Under the pieces are notes generated by a model. The model was given only the letters and a program-made list of their open reading frames with translations. It ran no database searches and had not been told where the DNA came from. Of a stretch of 36,453 bases of DNA, positions 17,208 through 25,540 are shown one piece after another. The position numbers and the translations under genes are program-made. Each line of letters starts with the position of its first letter. Within the stretch, counting starts at the first letter, position 1. The stretch is from an uncultured Oscillospiraceae bacterium (GTDB lineage: Bacteria; Bacillota; Clostridia; Oscillospirales; Oscillospiraceae). The stretch is from the NCBI GenBank assembly GCA_934567115.1, contig CAKTJA010000004.1:1-36453 (forward strand), given 5' to 3'.

Positions 17208-18358
17208 TCCTGACCGCCCCCTTTCTCAGCATTGGCCCACGACTTCTCCTCCGCCTCGGCCCGGAGCAGCGCCTTTTCCTCGCGCCTTGCGGCGGCGGTG
17301 TTCATCACGTGTTTCATGAACAGGACGAAGCCGCACAGATAAATAATAAGAGCCGAGATCAGGTCGGAGATCTGCGCGCAGTACATGGTCTTATCGACGT
17401 AAGCGCCGCCGGCCGTGATGTGCTGGATGAAGAAGGAGGCGAGCACCGTTCCGAGGGGGTTGAGCCCGCCGAGGAACGCCGCGGCAATGCCGTTGAAGCC
17501 CATCGCCGGCACGGACGAGGTGGAGCACTGCCACTGCTCATAGCCGGTGAGGTAGAGCATGGCCGCGCCCATGCCCGCCAGCGCGCCGGAGATCATAAGG
17601 CTCAGGATCACGTTGCGCTTTTCCGCCATGCCGCAGTATTTTGCGGCGTGACGGTTGTAGCCGGTCGCTTTAAGCTCATAGCCGAAGCGCGTCTTGCCAA
17701 GAACGACCCAGACGAGGACCGCCATCACAACGGACAGCGGGATCGCCAGACCGACGTACTGATTGCCGTTGAACAGAGCGCCCAGCCCAAGCGAGGGCAG
17801 CACGGCGGAGGGGTTCTTGTGGTTCAGCACGATGGTATAGGGGCTGGTCTCCTCCTTCACCGAGGTCAGAAGCATGTTCGTCAGATACAGCACGATCCAG
17901 TTGAGCATGATGCCGGAGATGACCTCGTTGACGTTGCAGTAGGACTTGAGAAGGCCGGAGACCGCGCCGAGGACCGCGCCGCCGAGTATGGCGAGCAGCA
18001 TGCACGGGAGCCAGCCCCACCCGAGGCCGAGCGCCGCGTACAGGCTCAGCGCCGCGCCGGCGCAGTACTGTCCGGCCGCGCCGATGTTGAACAGACCGAC
18101 CTTGTAGGCGAAAAGGATCGCCAGAGAGCACATCAGCAAAGGCGCGGTCTTAACGAGCGTATTGCCGAGATATTTAAGCTGCGAGGCGGGACGGTTATAG
18201 GTCATGAAGTTTTTCACGACCGTCATGATCGCCTCCCCCGCGCCGGCGGGGTTGATCAGCAGCAGAACAAGATAGCCGAGGAACAGCCCGAGCACGATGC
18301 ACATGAGAGACGCCAGCAGCGACTGGAAGCCGTCGCTTTTGAGAATGCTTCTTTTCAT
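17204..18358 (-). CDS. BMP-type nucleoside ABC importer, permease 1
   Basis: The protein has 384 residues and is the larger permease of the pair (NupP/YufP-like), with about ten hydrophobic segments. It has the typical FNIGAAGQYCAGAALSLY block and the coupling loop KTRFGYELKATGYNRHAAKYCGMAEKRN. A 30-residue charged C-terminal tail (AARREEKALLRAEAEEKSWA) extends into the cytoplasm. Its ATG overlaps the ATPase stop by 4 nt, and GAGGTGA precedes it. It forms the membrane channel with the next permease. Confidence 0.9.
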   Translation of the reverse strand: MKRSILKSDGFQSLLASLMCIVLGLFLGYLVLLLINPAGAGEAIMTVVKNFMTYNRPASQLKYLGNTLVKTAPLLMCSLAILFAYKVGLFNIGAAGQYCAGAALSLYAALGLGWGWLPCMLLAILGGAVLGAVSGLLKSYCNVNEVISGIMLNWIVLYLTNMLLTSVKEETSPYTIVLNHKNPSAVLPSLGLGALFNGNQYVGLAIPLSVVMAVLVWVVLGKTRFGYELKATGYNRHAAKYCGMAEKRNVILSLMISGALAGMGAAMLYLTGYEQWQCSTSSVPAMGFNGIAAAFLGGLNPLGTVLASFFIQHITAGGAYVDKTMYCAQISDLISALIIYLCGFVLFMKHVMNTAAARREEKALLRAEAEEKSWANAEKGGGQE

Positions 18359-19893
18359 GCCTTCACCTCATCTCTCTTCGCGCCCGCCATGTAAAGGCCA
18401 AGCTCCTCCTGCGTGGTGGTTTTCGGATCAAGCTCGCCGACGATCTCGCCCTCGTACATGACAAGGATACGGTCGGGCACGTCCATGACCTCGTCAAGCT
18501 CCAGACTGACGAGCAGGACGGCCTTCCCTTCGTCGCGCTGGGCGACGAGCTGACGGTGGATATACTCGATTGCGCCCACGTCCAGACCGCGGGTCGGCTG
18601 CACGGCGACGAGCAGCTCGGGCGCTTTGTCGATCTCGCGGGCGACGATGGCCTTCTGCTGGTTTCCGCCGGACATGCTGCGCGCGATGGTGACCGGCCCC
18701 TGACCGGAGCGCACGTCGTACTGTGCGATCAGCCGCTCGGCATAGGCGCGGATGTTTTTGCGCCGAAGGAAGCCGGCCTTGTCGGTAAATTCCGGTTCAA
18801 AGTAGCGCTGAAGGACCATGTTGTCCTCAAGCGAGTAGTCGAGCACGAGGCCGTGCTTATGCCGGTCCTCCGGAATGTGGCTCATTCCCATCGTGCTGCG
18901 CCGACGGATGGGCGCGTGCGTGATGTCCTGCCCGCACAGCTTCACCGTGCCGGCGGAAAGCGGCTCAAGCCCGGTCAGGCCGTAGACGAACTCCGTCTGG
19001 CCGTTGCCGTCGATGCCGGCAAGACAGACAATCTCGCCGCGCCGCACCTTGAGCGAGACGTTTTTCACGGCGTTGTTCTTGTGCAGCTTGGAGGCCATGG
19101 TCATGCCCTCCACCTCGAGCACGACCTCGCCCGGTTCGCAGGGCTTTTTCTCCACATGGAAGCTGACGCTGCGTCCGACCATCATGGCCGAAAGCTCCTC
19201 CGCCGTGGTGCCGGCGGTCTCGACCGTGCCGATGTATTTGCCCTTGCGCAGCACCGAGCAGCGGTCGGCGACCGCCATGATCTCGGAAAGCTTGTGAGAG
19301 ATGAAGAGAATGCTCTTCCCCTCTGCGGCAAGGTTCTTCATGATCTGGATCAGCTCGTCGATCTCCTGCGGGGTGAGCACGGCGGTCGGCTCGTCGAAAA
19401 TGAGGATCTCATTATCGCGGTAGAGCATTTTGAGGATCTCGGTGCGCTGCTGCATGCCGACGGTGATATCCTCGATCAGCGCGTCCGGATCGACGTGCAG
19501 GCCGTACCGCTCGCTCAGCGCGAGGACCTTTTCCCGCGCCTCGCTTTTTTGAAGAAAGCCGTGCTTCGTCGGCTCGACGCCCATGATGATGTTGTCAAGC
19601 ACGGAGAAGCATTCGACCAGCTTGAAGTGCTGGTGCACCATGCCGATGCCGAGGTCGTTCGCGTCGTTCGGGTTCCTGATGGAAACGACCTCCCCGTCCT
19701 TTTTGATGACGCCCTCCTCCGGCTGGTAAAGGCCGAAGAGGACGGACATCAGCGTAGATTTTCCCGCGCCGTTTTCGCCCAGCAGGGCATGGATCTCGCC
19801 CTTTTTCAGCTGTAGCGTAATGTTGTCGTTGGCGATAATACCGGGGAATCGTTTGGTGATGTTGAGCATTTCGATTGCGTATTGAGATTCCAA
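18355..19893 (-). CDS. BMP-type nucleoside ABC importer, tandem ATPase
   Basis: The protein has 512 residues and two ABC domains in tandem, like NupO and RbsA. The first has Walker A GENGAGKST (39-47) and Walker B LIFDEPTAVLT. The second is degenerate at Walker A (GIDGNGQTEF, no GK) but keeps a signature SGGNQQKAIVARE and reads LLVAVQPTRGLD, with Gln in place of the catalytic Glu. This asymmetry is normal for the family. A TTG start is chosen because GGAAGGAGG lies 9 nt before it; the frame stays open to an ATG at 19956, but that ATG sits at the promoter start region. It is separated from the BMP gene by a terminator and has its own promoter. Confidence 0.92.
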   Translation of the reverse strand: MESQYAIEMLNITKRFPGIIANDNITLQLKKGEIHALLGENGAGKSTLMSVLFGLYQPEEGVIKKDGEVVSIRNPNDANDLGIGMVHQHFKLVECFSVLDNIIMGVEPTKHGFLQKSEAREKVLALSERYGLHVDPDALIEDITVGMQQRTEILKMLYRDNEILIFDEPTAVLTPQEIDELIQIMKNLAAEGKSILFISHKLSEIMAVADRCSVLRKGKYIGTVETAGTTAEELSAMMVGRSVSFHVEKKPCEPGEVVLEVEGMTMASKLHKNNAVKNVSLKVRRGEIVCLAGIDGNGQTEFVYGLTGLEPLSAGTVKLCGQDITHAPIRRRSTMGMSHIPEDRHKHGLVLDYSLEDNMVLQRYFEPEFTDKAGFLRRKNIRAYAERLIAQYDVRSGQGPVTIARSMSGGNQQKAIVAREIDKAPELLVAVQPTRGLDVGAIEYIHRQLVAQRDEGKAVLLVSLELDEVMDVPDRILVMYEGEIVGELDPKTTTQEELGLYMAGAKRDEVKA

Positions 19894-19967
19894 GCTTTTC
19901 GCCCTCCTTCCGTTTTCATGGCCCGCGCGCAAAATGCCTGCGAGGACGGAAACCATTCCTGTTTCAC

Positions 19968-19996
19968 AGTATACTATATCGTGCGGGATAAAGCAA
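19968..19996 (-). promoter_or_regulatory. Promoter of the ATPase-permease genes
   Basis: On the minus strand TTGCTT (19996-19991) and TATACT (19973-19968) are spaced by 17 bp. The 240-bp gap between the ATPase and BMP genes holds only this promoter and the BMP terminator. Confidence 0.6.
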
Positions 19997-20075
19997 AGTT
20001 ATTTTAGGGAAACCGCGCGATTTTTTAGAAAAAAAGCGGCGCGCGGAACTTTGGCGGGAAAGTCCCTTCGACGCG

Positions 20076-20111
20076 AAAAAATACCGCCTCCGGAAAGGAG
20101 ACGGTATTTTT
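20076..20111 (-). terminator. Terminator/attenuator after the BMP lipoprotein gene
   Basis: A stem AAATACCG-CCTCC pairs with GGAGACGGTATTT and has a T-rich end on the minus strand (ATTTTTTCG). It probably sets higher expression of the binding protein than of the membrane components. Confidence 0.82.
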
Positions 20112-20134
20112 CAGGCGTTTATATCGCGCGGAAA

Positions 20135-21403
20135 TTACTTGATCTTGCCCTGATCGTCCAGCGTGACGACGGTGACGAGATCGGCGGGGGCCTTTTTGAC
20201 GTCATTGCTGACGGTGACCTTACCGTTGAACATGTCGTTCACCAGAGCGATGTAGTCTTCCTGCGTGAAGCTGTCGGACCACTGGGTGCCGTCGCCCATG
20301 GGGATCTGAACGTAGTTCAGCTCGGGATTGGAGCTGGAAACGAGGCCGAGCGTCGCGATCTTGCCGACGTACTTCGACCAGTTGCCGCCAAGGATCACGT
20401 CGTCAAGCGTGTCGTAGGTGGTGGGATAGAGACCCTTCATGGCGGAGGTGACGGTCAGGGTGCGGGCCTCGGCAAGCGCGGCCTCGTCGGCGTTGTCGCC
20501 GGCGGCGTACTGCGCGATGACGCCGGCCTGATCGGTATCGACGCCGATGACCTTGCCGCCGGCCTTCTTGGCGGCGTCAACAGCGGAGGTGTAGATGCCG
20601 CCGCCGCAGGCGAAGACGACCTCGGTGCCGCCGGCGTACCAGGTATCCATTCTGGCGGTGATGTCGGCGTCGCCGAAGAACTGACCGCCGTAGATGTAGT
20701 TAAGCTTAACGTCCGTCAGACCCAGCTCGGCGGCAGCGGCGTCAACGCCCTGCACGAAGCCATAGCCATAGCGGATAACGGCGGGAACGGCCATGCCGCC
20801 CAGGAAGCCGAGGTTCTTATAGCCGAGCTTCACAGCCGCGTAGCCGGCCATGTAGCCGCACAGCTCTTCCTGATAAACGGCGCAGTAGACGTTGCTCATA
20901 TCGACATACTTGGCAAGGTCCCAGTTGTCGGGCTCGAAGTCGTATTCCTCGCCAGCGGCGGCAACGCCGGCCTCGAGCAGGTCGCCCTTGGCGACGTCGA
21001 GCGCGATGAACTTCACCTCGGGGAACTCGGAAGCGGCCTCAACGATGGCGCCGCCGAAGGCGTAGCCGGGCATAACGATGACGTTGTACCCCTCGTCAAC
21101 AGCCTTCTCGATCATGGCCACACGCTCGGCGGTGTTGTCGCCGGAGGGCTTGAAGTAGTTGAAGGGAACGCTGTTGCTTTCGCAGAAGGCCTTGCAGGCC
21201 TCGTATGTGGTCTGGTTGAACGACTGGTCGGTGATGTCGCCGTAGTCGGTGATCATGGCGACCTTGTATTCGACGGGAGTGGGCTCCTCCTCCCCGCCGG
21301 GAGTCTGAGAGTCGCTGGGATCGGGGGTGACCTCTTTCTGACCGCAGGCTGCAAGAGCAAGGATCATGGAGAGGGCGAGAAGCAGAGCAAAAATCTTCTT
21401 CAT
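20135..21403 (-). CDS. BMP-family substrate-binding lipoprotein
   Basis: The protein has 422 residues. The signal peptide ends in lipobox LAAC with Cys20, followed by an acidic Pro/Glu/Ser linker to about residue 45. The mature part has the BMP (PnrA/TmpC/BmpA) fold. Landmarks are KVAMITDYGDITDQSFNQ, YNVIVMPGYAFG, AGYAAVKLGYKNLGFLGGM, VVFACGGGIYTSAV and GVDTDQAG. BMP proteins bind purine nucleosides at the outer membrane face of the cytoplasmic membrane and deliver them to the tandem-ATPase importer encoded downstream. The ATG follows AAGGAAGG by 9 nt. No purine riboswitch was seen in the short leader. Confidence 0.93.
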   Translation of the reverse strand: MKKIFALLLALSMILALAACGQKEVTPDPSDSQTPGGEEEPTPVEYKVAMITDYGDITDQSFNQTTYEACKAFCESNSVPFNYFKPSGDNTAERVAMIEKAVDEGYNVIVMPGYAFGGAIVEAASEFPEVKFIALDVAKGDLLEAGVAAAGEEYDFEPDNWDLAKYVDMSNVYCAVYQEELCGYMAGYAAVKLGYKNLGFLGGMAVPAVIRYGYGFVQGVDAAAAELGLTDVKLNYIYGGQFFGDADITARMDTWYAGGTEVVFACGGGIYTSAVDAAKKAGGKVIGVDTDQAGVIAQYAAGDNADEAALAEARTLTVTSAMKGLYPTTYDTLDDVILGGNWSKYVGKIATLGLVSSSNPELNYVQIPMGDGTQWSDSFTQEDYIALVNDMFNGKVTVSNDVKKAPADLVTVVTLDDQGKIK

Positions 21404-21461
21404 TGCAAAAAACCTTCCTTAAAAATTTCTTGAACTGCACCGTTTGGGCAGCTCCGCGCAT

Positions 21462-21490
21462 ATTATAGCAAGCTTTTCCAAAAAGAGCAA
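21462..21490 (-). promoter_or_regulatory. Promoter of the BMP operon
   Basis: On the minus strand a perfect TATAAT (21467-21462) has TTGCTC 17 bp upstream (21490-21485). The leader is about 55 nt. Confidence 0.72.
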
Positions 21491-21513
21491 GCCATATTTG
21501 CCAAAAAGATGGA

Positions 21514-21531
21514 GGATATCACCAAATATCC
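21514..21531 (-). terminator. Weak hairpin after znuB
   Basis: A 6-bp stem GGATAT/ATATCC with a 6-nt loop is followed on the minus strand by TCCATCTTTTT. It is a marginal terminator candidate for the zinc operon, just upstream of the BMP promoter. Confidence 0.35.
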
Positions 21532-21543
21532 CGCCGCGCCGCT

Positions 21544-22350
21544 TCAAGACCGGCGCAGGGTGCAGCACAGGGAGAACGCCGCGAGATTGCAGATCACCAC
21601 GCTCGCGCCCACCGGCGTGGAGAGCAGGTAGGACGCGAACAGACCCGCGCAGAAGCATACGACGCTCAGCGCGCCGGCGAAGATCACGACCGAGCGGAAG
21701 CTTTTGAAGACCCGCATGGCGGAGAGCGCGGGGAAGATGATGAGGCTTGAGATGAGCATCGCGCCCATCATGCGCATGCCGAGCACGACCGTCAGCGCGG
21801 TGAGCAGGGCGAGAAGCGCGTTGTAGGCGTCCGCCCGCACGCCGGTCGCACGGGAGAAGGCCTCGTCAAAGGTGACGGCGAAAAGGCGGTGGTAAAAAAG
21901 AAGAAACAGAACGAGCACCGAGACCGCCAGCGTCACGGACAGGACCACGTCGCCCCGGCTCATGGCAAGGATGCTGCCGAACATGTAGCTGTCCACGTCC
22001 GTGGTCATGCCGGTGGTGAGGGAGGTGACCAGAATGCCGACGGCGAGCGCCGAGGCGGAGAGCACCGCAATGGCGGCGTCCGCGCCGATGCGGCTTTTTT
22101 CGGCGATGCGCAGCAGCGCGAAGGCCGAAACGACCACCACGGGAACGGAGAAGGCCAGCGGCGCGAAGCCGCACGCGACCGCCACCGCGAGCGCGCCGAA
22201 GCTGACATGGGACAGCCCGTCGCCGATCATCGAATAGCGCTTGAGCACCAGCGGCACGCCCAGCAGCGCCGCGCACAGGGACACCAGCGTGCCGACGGCG
22301 AAGGCGCGCAGAATAAAGGGATAGGAAAGCATTTCCGACAAAAGACTCAT
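21544..22350 (-). CDS. znuB: ZnuB, zinc ABC importer permease
   Basis: The protein has 268 residues and is an ABC-3 family permease with about eight hydrophobic segments. It shows the family blocks LVLKRYSMIGDGLSHVSFGALA near the N-terminus and MRMMGAMLISSLIIFPALSAM in the second half. It forms the channel for zinc (or a related divalent metal) with ZnuC. Its ATG overlaps the znuC stop by 4 nt. It is the last gene of the zur-znuA-znuC-znuB operon. Confidence 0.92.
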   Translation of the reverse strand: MSLLSEMLSYPFILRAFAVGTLVSLCAALLGVPLVLKRYSMIGDGLSHVSFGALAVAVACGFAPLAFSVPVVVVSAFALLRIAEKSRIGADAAIAVLSASALAVGILVTSLTTGMTTDVDSYMFGSILAMSRGDVVLSVTLAVSVLVLFLLFYHRLFAVTFDEAFSRATGVRADAYNALLALLTALTVVLGMRMMGAMLISSLIIFPALSAMRVFKSFRSVVIFAGALSVVCFCAGLFASYLLSTPVGASVVICNLAAFSLCCTLRRS

Positions 22351-23054
22351 TGCAGACCTCCAAACCGCTTCCCCTCGGGAGAGGCGAGGTAGTCCCCCAC
22401 CGTGCCGAAGAACCAGCGCTCCCGGCCGATGTGCAGGATCGTTCCCGCCTCGCGCAGGGCGTTTTCCATATCGTGCGTGACCATGACGACAGCCATGCCC
22501 TCCTCGCGGTTGAGATAGCGCAGCGTCCGGTAAAGCTCCTGCGAGGCGGCGGGGTCAAGACCGGTGACCGGCTCGTCAAGGATCAGAAGACGGTCCGCCG
22601 CGCACAGCGCGCGGGCGAGCAGAACGCGCTGCTGCTGTCCTCCGGACAGCTCGCGGTAGCTGCGGCCCTGCAGCTCCAGAACGCCGAGCTTGCCGAGGTT
22701 CATCATCGCGGCGCTTTTCTCCGCCGCCGTGTAAAAGAAGCGAAGCCCGCGCCGGTTGGCAAAGCCGGAGAGGACCACCTCGCCCACCGTGGCGGGAAAA
22801 TCGCGCTGCGCGGCGGTCTGCTGCGGGAGGTAGCCGACCGCTCCCCTTGCCCGCGCGGGGCAGTCGATCTCGCCCGAGAGCGGCTCGATCAGCCCGAGCA
22901 GACTTTTGAGAAGCGTCGATTTCCCGCTTCCGTTTTCGCCGACGACGCACAGATAGTCGCCCTCGCGCACGGAAAAGCTCAGATGCTCGATCAGCGCGTG
23001 ACGCTCGTAGCCGAGGCTTGCGTCGCGGCATGCAAGCAGGATCTCTCTGCCCAT
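22347..23054 (-). CDS. znuC: ZnuC, zinc ABC importer ATPase
   Basis: The protein has 235 residues and one ABC domain. Walker A is GENGSGKST (39-47), the Q-loop region is GYLPQQTAAQRDFPATVGEVV, the signature is LSGGQQQRV and Walker B is LLILDEPVTGLD. The His switch is in MVTHDME. The QQ-x-x-x-x-DFPATVGEVV segment is typical of the zinc/manganese subfamily. The start codon overlaps the znuA stop by 1 nt, and GGAAGGAGG lies about 10 nt before it. Confidence 0.93.
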   Translation of the reverse strand: MGREILLACRDASLGYERHALIEHLSFSVREGDYLCVVGENGSGKSTLLKSLLGLIEPLSGEIDCPARARGAVGYLPQQTAAQRDFPATVGEVVLSGFANRRGLRFFYTAAEKSAAMMNLGKLGVLELQGRSYRELSGGQQQRVLLARALCAADRLLILDEPVTGLDPAASQELYRTLRYLNREEGMAVVMVTHDMENALREAGTILHIGRERWFFGTVGDYLASPEGKRFGGLQ

Positions 23055-24028
23055 CAGGTAAGCCCTCCTTCCAGCGCCTCCAGATTGCGGCGCATCAGCG
23101 AGACGTAGGTTTCCCCCGCGTTGAAGTCCGCCCTTGAAACGGTCTGCATCGACCAGAGCCGTCCGATCTCCGCGCCGGTGCTCTCGCTGATCGCCTCGGC
23201 GATGCGCTGGCTGCTCAGATCGACCGTGTAGATCACCGGGATATGCTCGTCCCGCACCTTGTCGATAAGATACCGGAGCGTGGCGAGGCTCGGCTCGGTG
23301 TCGGACGAGCAGCCGTGGAACGCCGCGCGGTAGTCAAGCTCGTACTCGTCGCAGAAGTACAGCAGCGGGAAGCGGTCGGCGAAGATCAGCGTGGTGCGCG
23401 CGGCGCGGTCCCGCAGCTCCCATAGCTGCGCGTCCAGCTCGGCGAGCCGGGCGCAGTATTCCTCGCACTTGGCGAGATAGGCTTCGGCGTTTTCCGCGTC
23501 CGCCGCCGCAAGCGCGTCCGCGATCGCGCGGCACAGGGAGATCGCATTGCGCGGCGAGGTCCAGATGTGTTCGTCGTATTCGATCTCATCCCCGTGACCG
23601 TCCTCGTGGTCATGCGCATGGTCATGGTCGTGGTCGTGCGCGCCCTGCATGCCCTCGGCGTACTCCTCCTCCAGAACGTCCGCGTAGTCCATCATGCGAA
23701 GCACCGTGCCGGCTCCGCCGCCGGCGGAGGAGAGAAGCTCGTCCACCCAGACCTCGCCCTCGCCGCCGTTGTAAATGAAAACGTCCGCGCGCGAAACGGC
23801 GATCGCGTCGAGGGGGGTAGGCTCGAAGCTGTGCGCCTCGCGTCCGGGGGAGAGCAGCAGCGTGATGTCCGCAAGCTCTCCCGCCGCAGCGCGGGCGAAA
23901 TCGTAGTAGGGGAACAGCGTCGTGACGACCCGGAGCCGCCCGTCGTCCGGCTGCGCCTTCGGCGCGGCCCGCCAAAGCAGCGCGAACGCGCATAAAAGCG
24001 CGAGCAGCAGCGCAAAGAATCGTTTCAT
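23054..24028 (-). CDS. znuA: ZnuA-like zinc-binding protein with His-rich loop
   Basis: The protein has 324 residues and is a cluster A-I (ZnuA/TroA) metal-binding protein. Candidate ligands are H66 (GREAHSFEPTP), H154 (DEHIWTSP), a third His in the RAAFHGCSSDTEP segment and an Asp in IYTVDLSS. A His/Asp-rich loop covers residues 131-145 (HDHDHDHAHDHEDGH), typical of zinc rather than manganese members. The N-terminus is hydrophobic, but the only early Cys (C13, ALLC) is not in a good lipobox, so the protein may be held by an uncleaved signal anchor instead of lipid. The ATG overlaps the zur stop (ATGA). An in-frame ATG 24 nt earlier lies inside zur and is less likely. Confidence 0.92.
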   Translation of the reverse strand: MKRFFALLLALLCAFALLWRAAPKAQPDDGRLRVVTTLFPYYDFARAAAGELADITLLLSPGREAHSFEPTPLDAIAVSRADVFIYNGGEGEVWVDELLSSAGGGAGTVLRMMDYADVLEEEYAEGMQGAHDHDHDHAHDHEDGHGDEIEYDEHIWTSPRNAISLCRAIADALAAADAENAEAYLAKCEEYCARLAELDAQLWELRDRAARTTLIFADRFPLLYFCDEYELDYRAAFHGCSSDTEPSLATLRYLIDKVRDEHIPVIYTVDLSSQRIAEAISESTGAEIGRLWSMQTVSRADFNAGETYVSLMRRNLEALEGGLT

Positions 24029-24423
24029 ACATCCTCCCTGCACGACGGACACAGCCCGTAGAACATGGTTCTGCGCGGGTTGACCGAAAAATGGTGGGTC
24101 TGCTCAAGGTGCCGGTAGAGCGGGGCGAGCTGTTCGCAGTCCGCGTGGACGATGCGCCCGCACCGCTCGCACTTGAGCAGGAAGCATCCGCTGTGCGCGC
24201 CGTGCGCGCAGTAACGGTAGTACGCGCCGCCGTCGGTCACGGCCCTGTGGACAAGGCCGGAGCGCTCCAGCCGCTCAAGCTGGCGGTAGACCGTCGCGGC
24301 GCCGATGTTTTCTCCCCGCGCGTGCAGAGCGTCCGTCAGCTCCGCCGCGCTGACGCTGCGGTCCGCGTACGCGGCAAGACAGTCGAACACCGCCCTCTGC
24401 TGGCGGGTGGAATAGGTCGCCAT
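24025..24423 (-). CDS. zur: Fur-family regulator, probably Zur
   Basis: The protein has 132 residues. The N-terminal winged helix includes SAAELTDALHARGENIGAATVYRQLERLERSGLVHR. The C-terminal domain has the structural zinc cysteines CERC (85-88) and CPSC (125-128) and the regulatory-site residues around H93 and H110-H111. As first gene of the znuACB operon it is best read as Zur, the zinc-responsive repressor; Fur and PerR are the alternatives by sequence alone. A long palindrome overlaps its own promoter, which fits autoregulation. The ATG follows GGAGG by 7 nt. Confidence 0.88.
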   Translation of the reverse strand: MATYSTRQQRAVFDCLAAYADRSVSAAELTDALHARGENIGAATVYRQLERLERSGLVHRAVTDGGAYYRYCAHGAHSGCFLLKCERCGRIVHADCEQLAPLYRHLEQTHHFSVNPRRTMFYGLCPSCREDV

Positions 24424-24434
24424 GAGCTGCCTCC

Positions 24435-24463
24435 AATTTGAAAATGAAAATCATTTTCAAATT
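24435..24463. promoter_or_regulatory. Perfect 29-bp palindrome, putative Zur operator
   Basis: Perfect 13-bp arms, AATTTGAAAATGA and its complement, flank a 3-bp AAA centre. The core resembles the Fur-family site with TGAAAAT half-sites. It begins at the -10 of the zur promoter and covers the transcription start region, so binding would block transcription of the whole zinc operon. The divergent PhnD-like gene starts 137 bp away. Confidence 0.82.
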
Positions 24464-24488
24464 ATACCCGCGTTTTCCGCGCTGTCAA
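24461..24488 (-). promoter_or_regulatory. Promoter of zur-znuACB
   Basis: On the minus strand a perfect TTGACA (24488-24483) and a perfect TATAAT (24466-24461) are spaced by 16 bp. The -10 overlaps the palindrome by 3 bp. Confidence 0.88.
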
Positions 24489-24599
24489 GCATTTGTAACA
24501 CAATCGTCACTTCTTTTTTTCGCCGGCTGTGGTAAACTATAGAAAAAGAAACCGGCGGCATGCCGGGAAATCGCTCGTTCGGGTAAGGAGGGAACGCTC

Positions 24600-25535
24600 A
24601 TGAAACGCCTGATTTTCGTTTTATCGCTGTGCGCGCTGCTGCTCGCCGGCTGTGCCGGGGAGGGGACGAAGCCGCCGTCTCCGGACGGGCCGGTCCCCCC
24701 GGCGGACGGGGGGATCTCGCTTGCGGAGCTGAACGTTGAGTTCACTGCGGGCGGCGACGCGGACGGAATGAAGCGGCTGAAAAAGGAGCTGCCGCCCCTG
24801 CTAATCGACGCGCTTGCGGCGCGGGACGTGCAGGTCGGGCGGGTCAACGTGACCTTCGGCGCAAGCGAGGAGGCGGCCGCCGGCGCGATCGCGCAGGGCA
24901 CGGTGCAGGTCGGCTTCGTGCCCACGGAGACGTATCTTGAGCATGAGGACACAATGCGCCCGGTCTCCGCCTGCATGCCGTCCGAATCGGAGCGGCTTGA
25001 AAACAGCGCCGTATGGTGCGCGGGTCGGACGGAGCGCGGAGAGGCGCTTTTCCAAAAGGCCGGGAACGGTCAGACGGCGGACGCCCTGACGTGGGAAGAC
25101 GTCAAGGACGCGTCGTGGCTGATCTGCGGCGGATTTGCGCGCGAGTGGATCGACGCGTACCTCTACGCGCGCTTCGACGGGCATACGACGGACGATCTGA
25201 GCAATGCGGTCTTTGTCCCTGGCGGGGAGACGGACGGCGCGGAGCATGACCTCATCGTGACCGCCCCCGGCGGGGCGGAGGACGCTGCGCAGACCCGCCG
25301 TCTGGACGGAGGAGAGCTCTGCCCCACGGTCGCCGTCGTCAGCACGGCGGACGCGATCCTCAACAGCGATGAATTTGTGACGGCGCTTGCCGCCGCGCTT
25401 TCGGACGAGAGCATGGAGCCGGTCCTTCCGCTCTTCGGCGCGGAGAGCTGCGTCTCCATGACGGAGGGCGGGGACGGACTTCTGGACGGCGCGCGTCTGC
25501 TCTATGATCGCGCGCACGGCTCCACAGAGGACTGA
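24600..25535 (+). CDS. Orphan PhnD-like substrate-binding lipoprotein
   Basis: The protein has 311 residues. The signal peptide has lipobox LAGC with Cys18 and a Pro-rich linker. The mature part resembles type-2 periplasmic binding proteins of the PhnD/phosphonate group: LNVEFTAGGDADGMKRLKKE and the later segment GAIAQGTVQVGFVPTETYL, where PhnD members have a DIGFLGP-type block. No permease or ATPase partner is adjacent, so it may work with a distant transporter or serve as a sensor. It is divergent from zur and ends 5 bp from the convergent kinase gene. The ATG follows AAGGAGGG by 6-7 nt. Its specificity cannot be read from the sequence. Confidence 0.7.
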   Translation: MKRLIFVLSLCALLLAGCAGEGTKPPSPDGPVPPADGGISLAELNVEFTAGGDADGMKRLKKELPPLLIDALAARDVQVGRVNVTFGASEEAAAGAIAQGTVQVGFVPTETYLEHEDTMRPVSACMPSESERLENSAVWCAGRTERGEALFQKAGNGQTADALTWEDVKDASWLICGGFAREWIDAYLYARFDGHTTDDLSNAVFVPGGETDGAEHDLIVTAPGGAEDAAQTRRLDGGELCPTVAVVSTADAILNSDEFVTALAAALSDESMEPVLPLFGAESCVSMTEGGDGLLDGARLLYDRAHGSTED

Positions 25536-25540
25536 CGCGC

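Noticed and set aside
21404..21461. Purine riboswitch before the BMP gene
   Set aside because: The leader is only about 55 nt with no three-way junction or conserved loop sequences.
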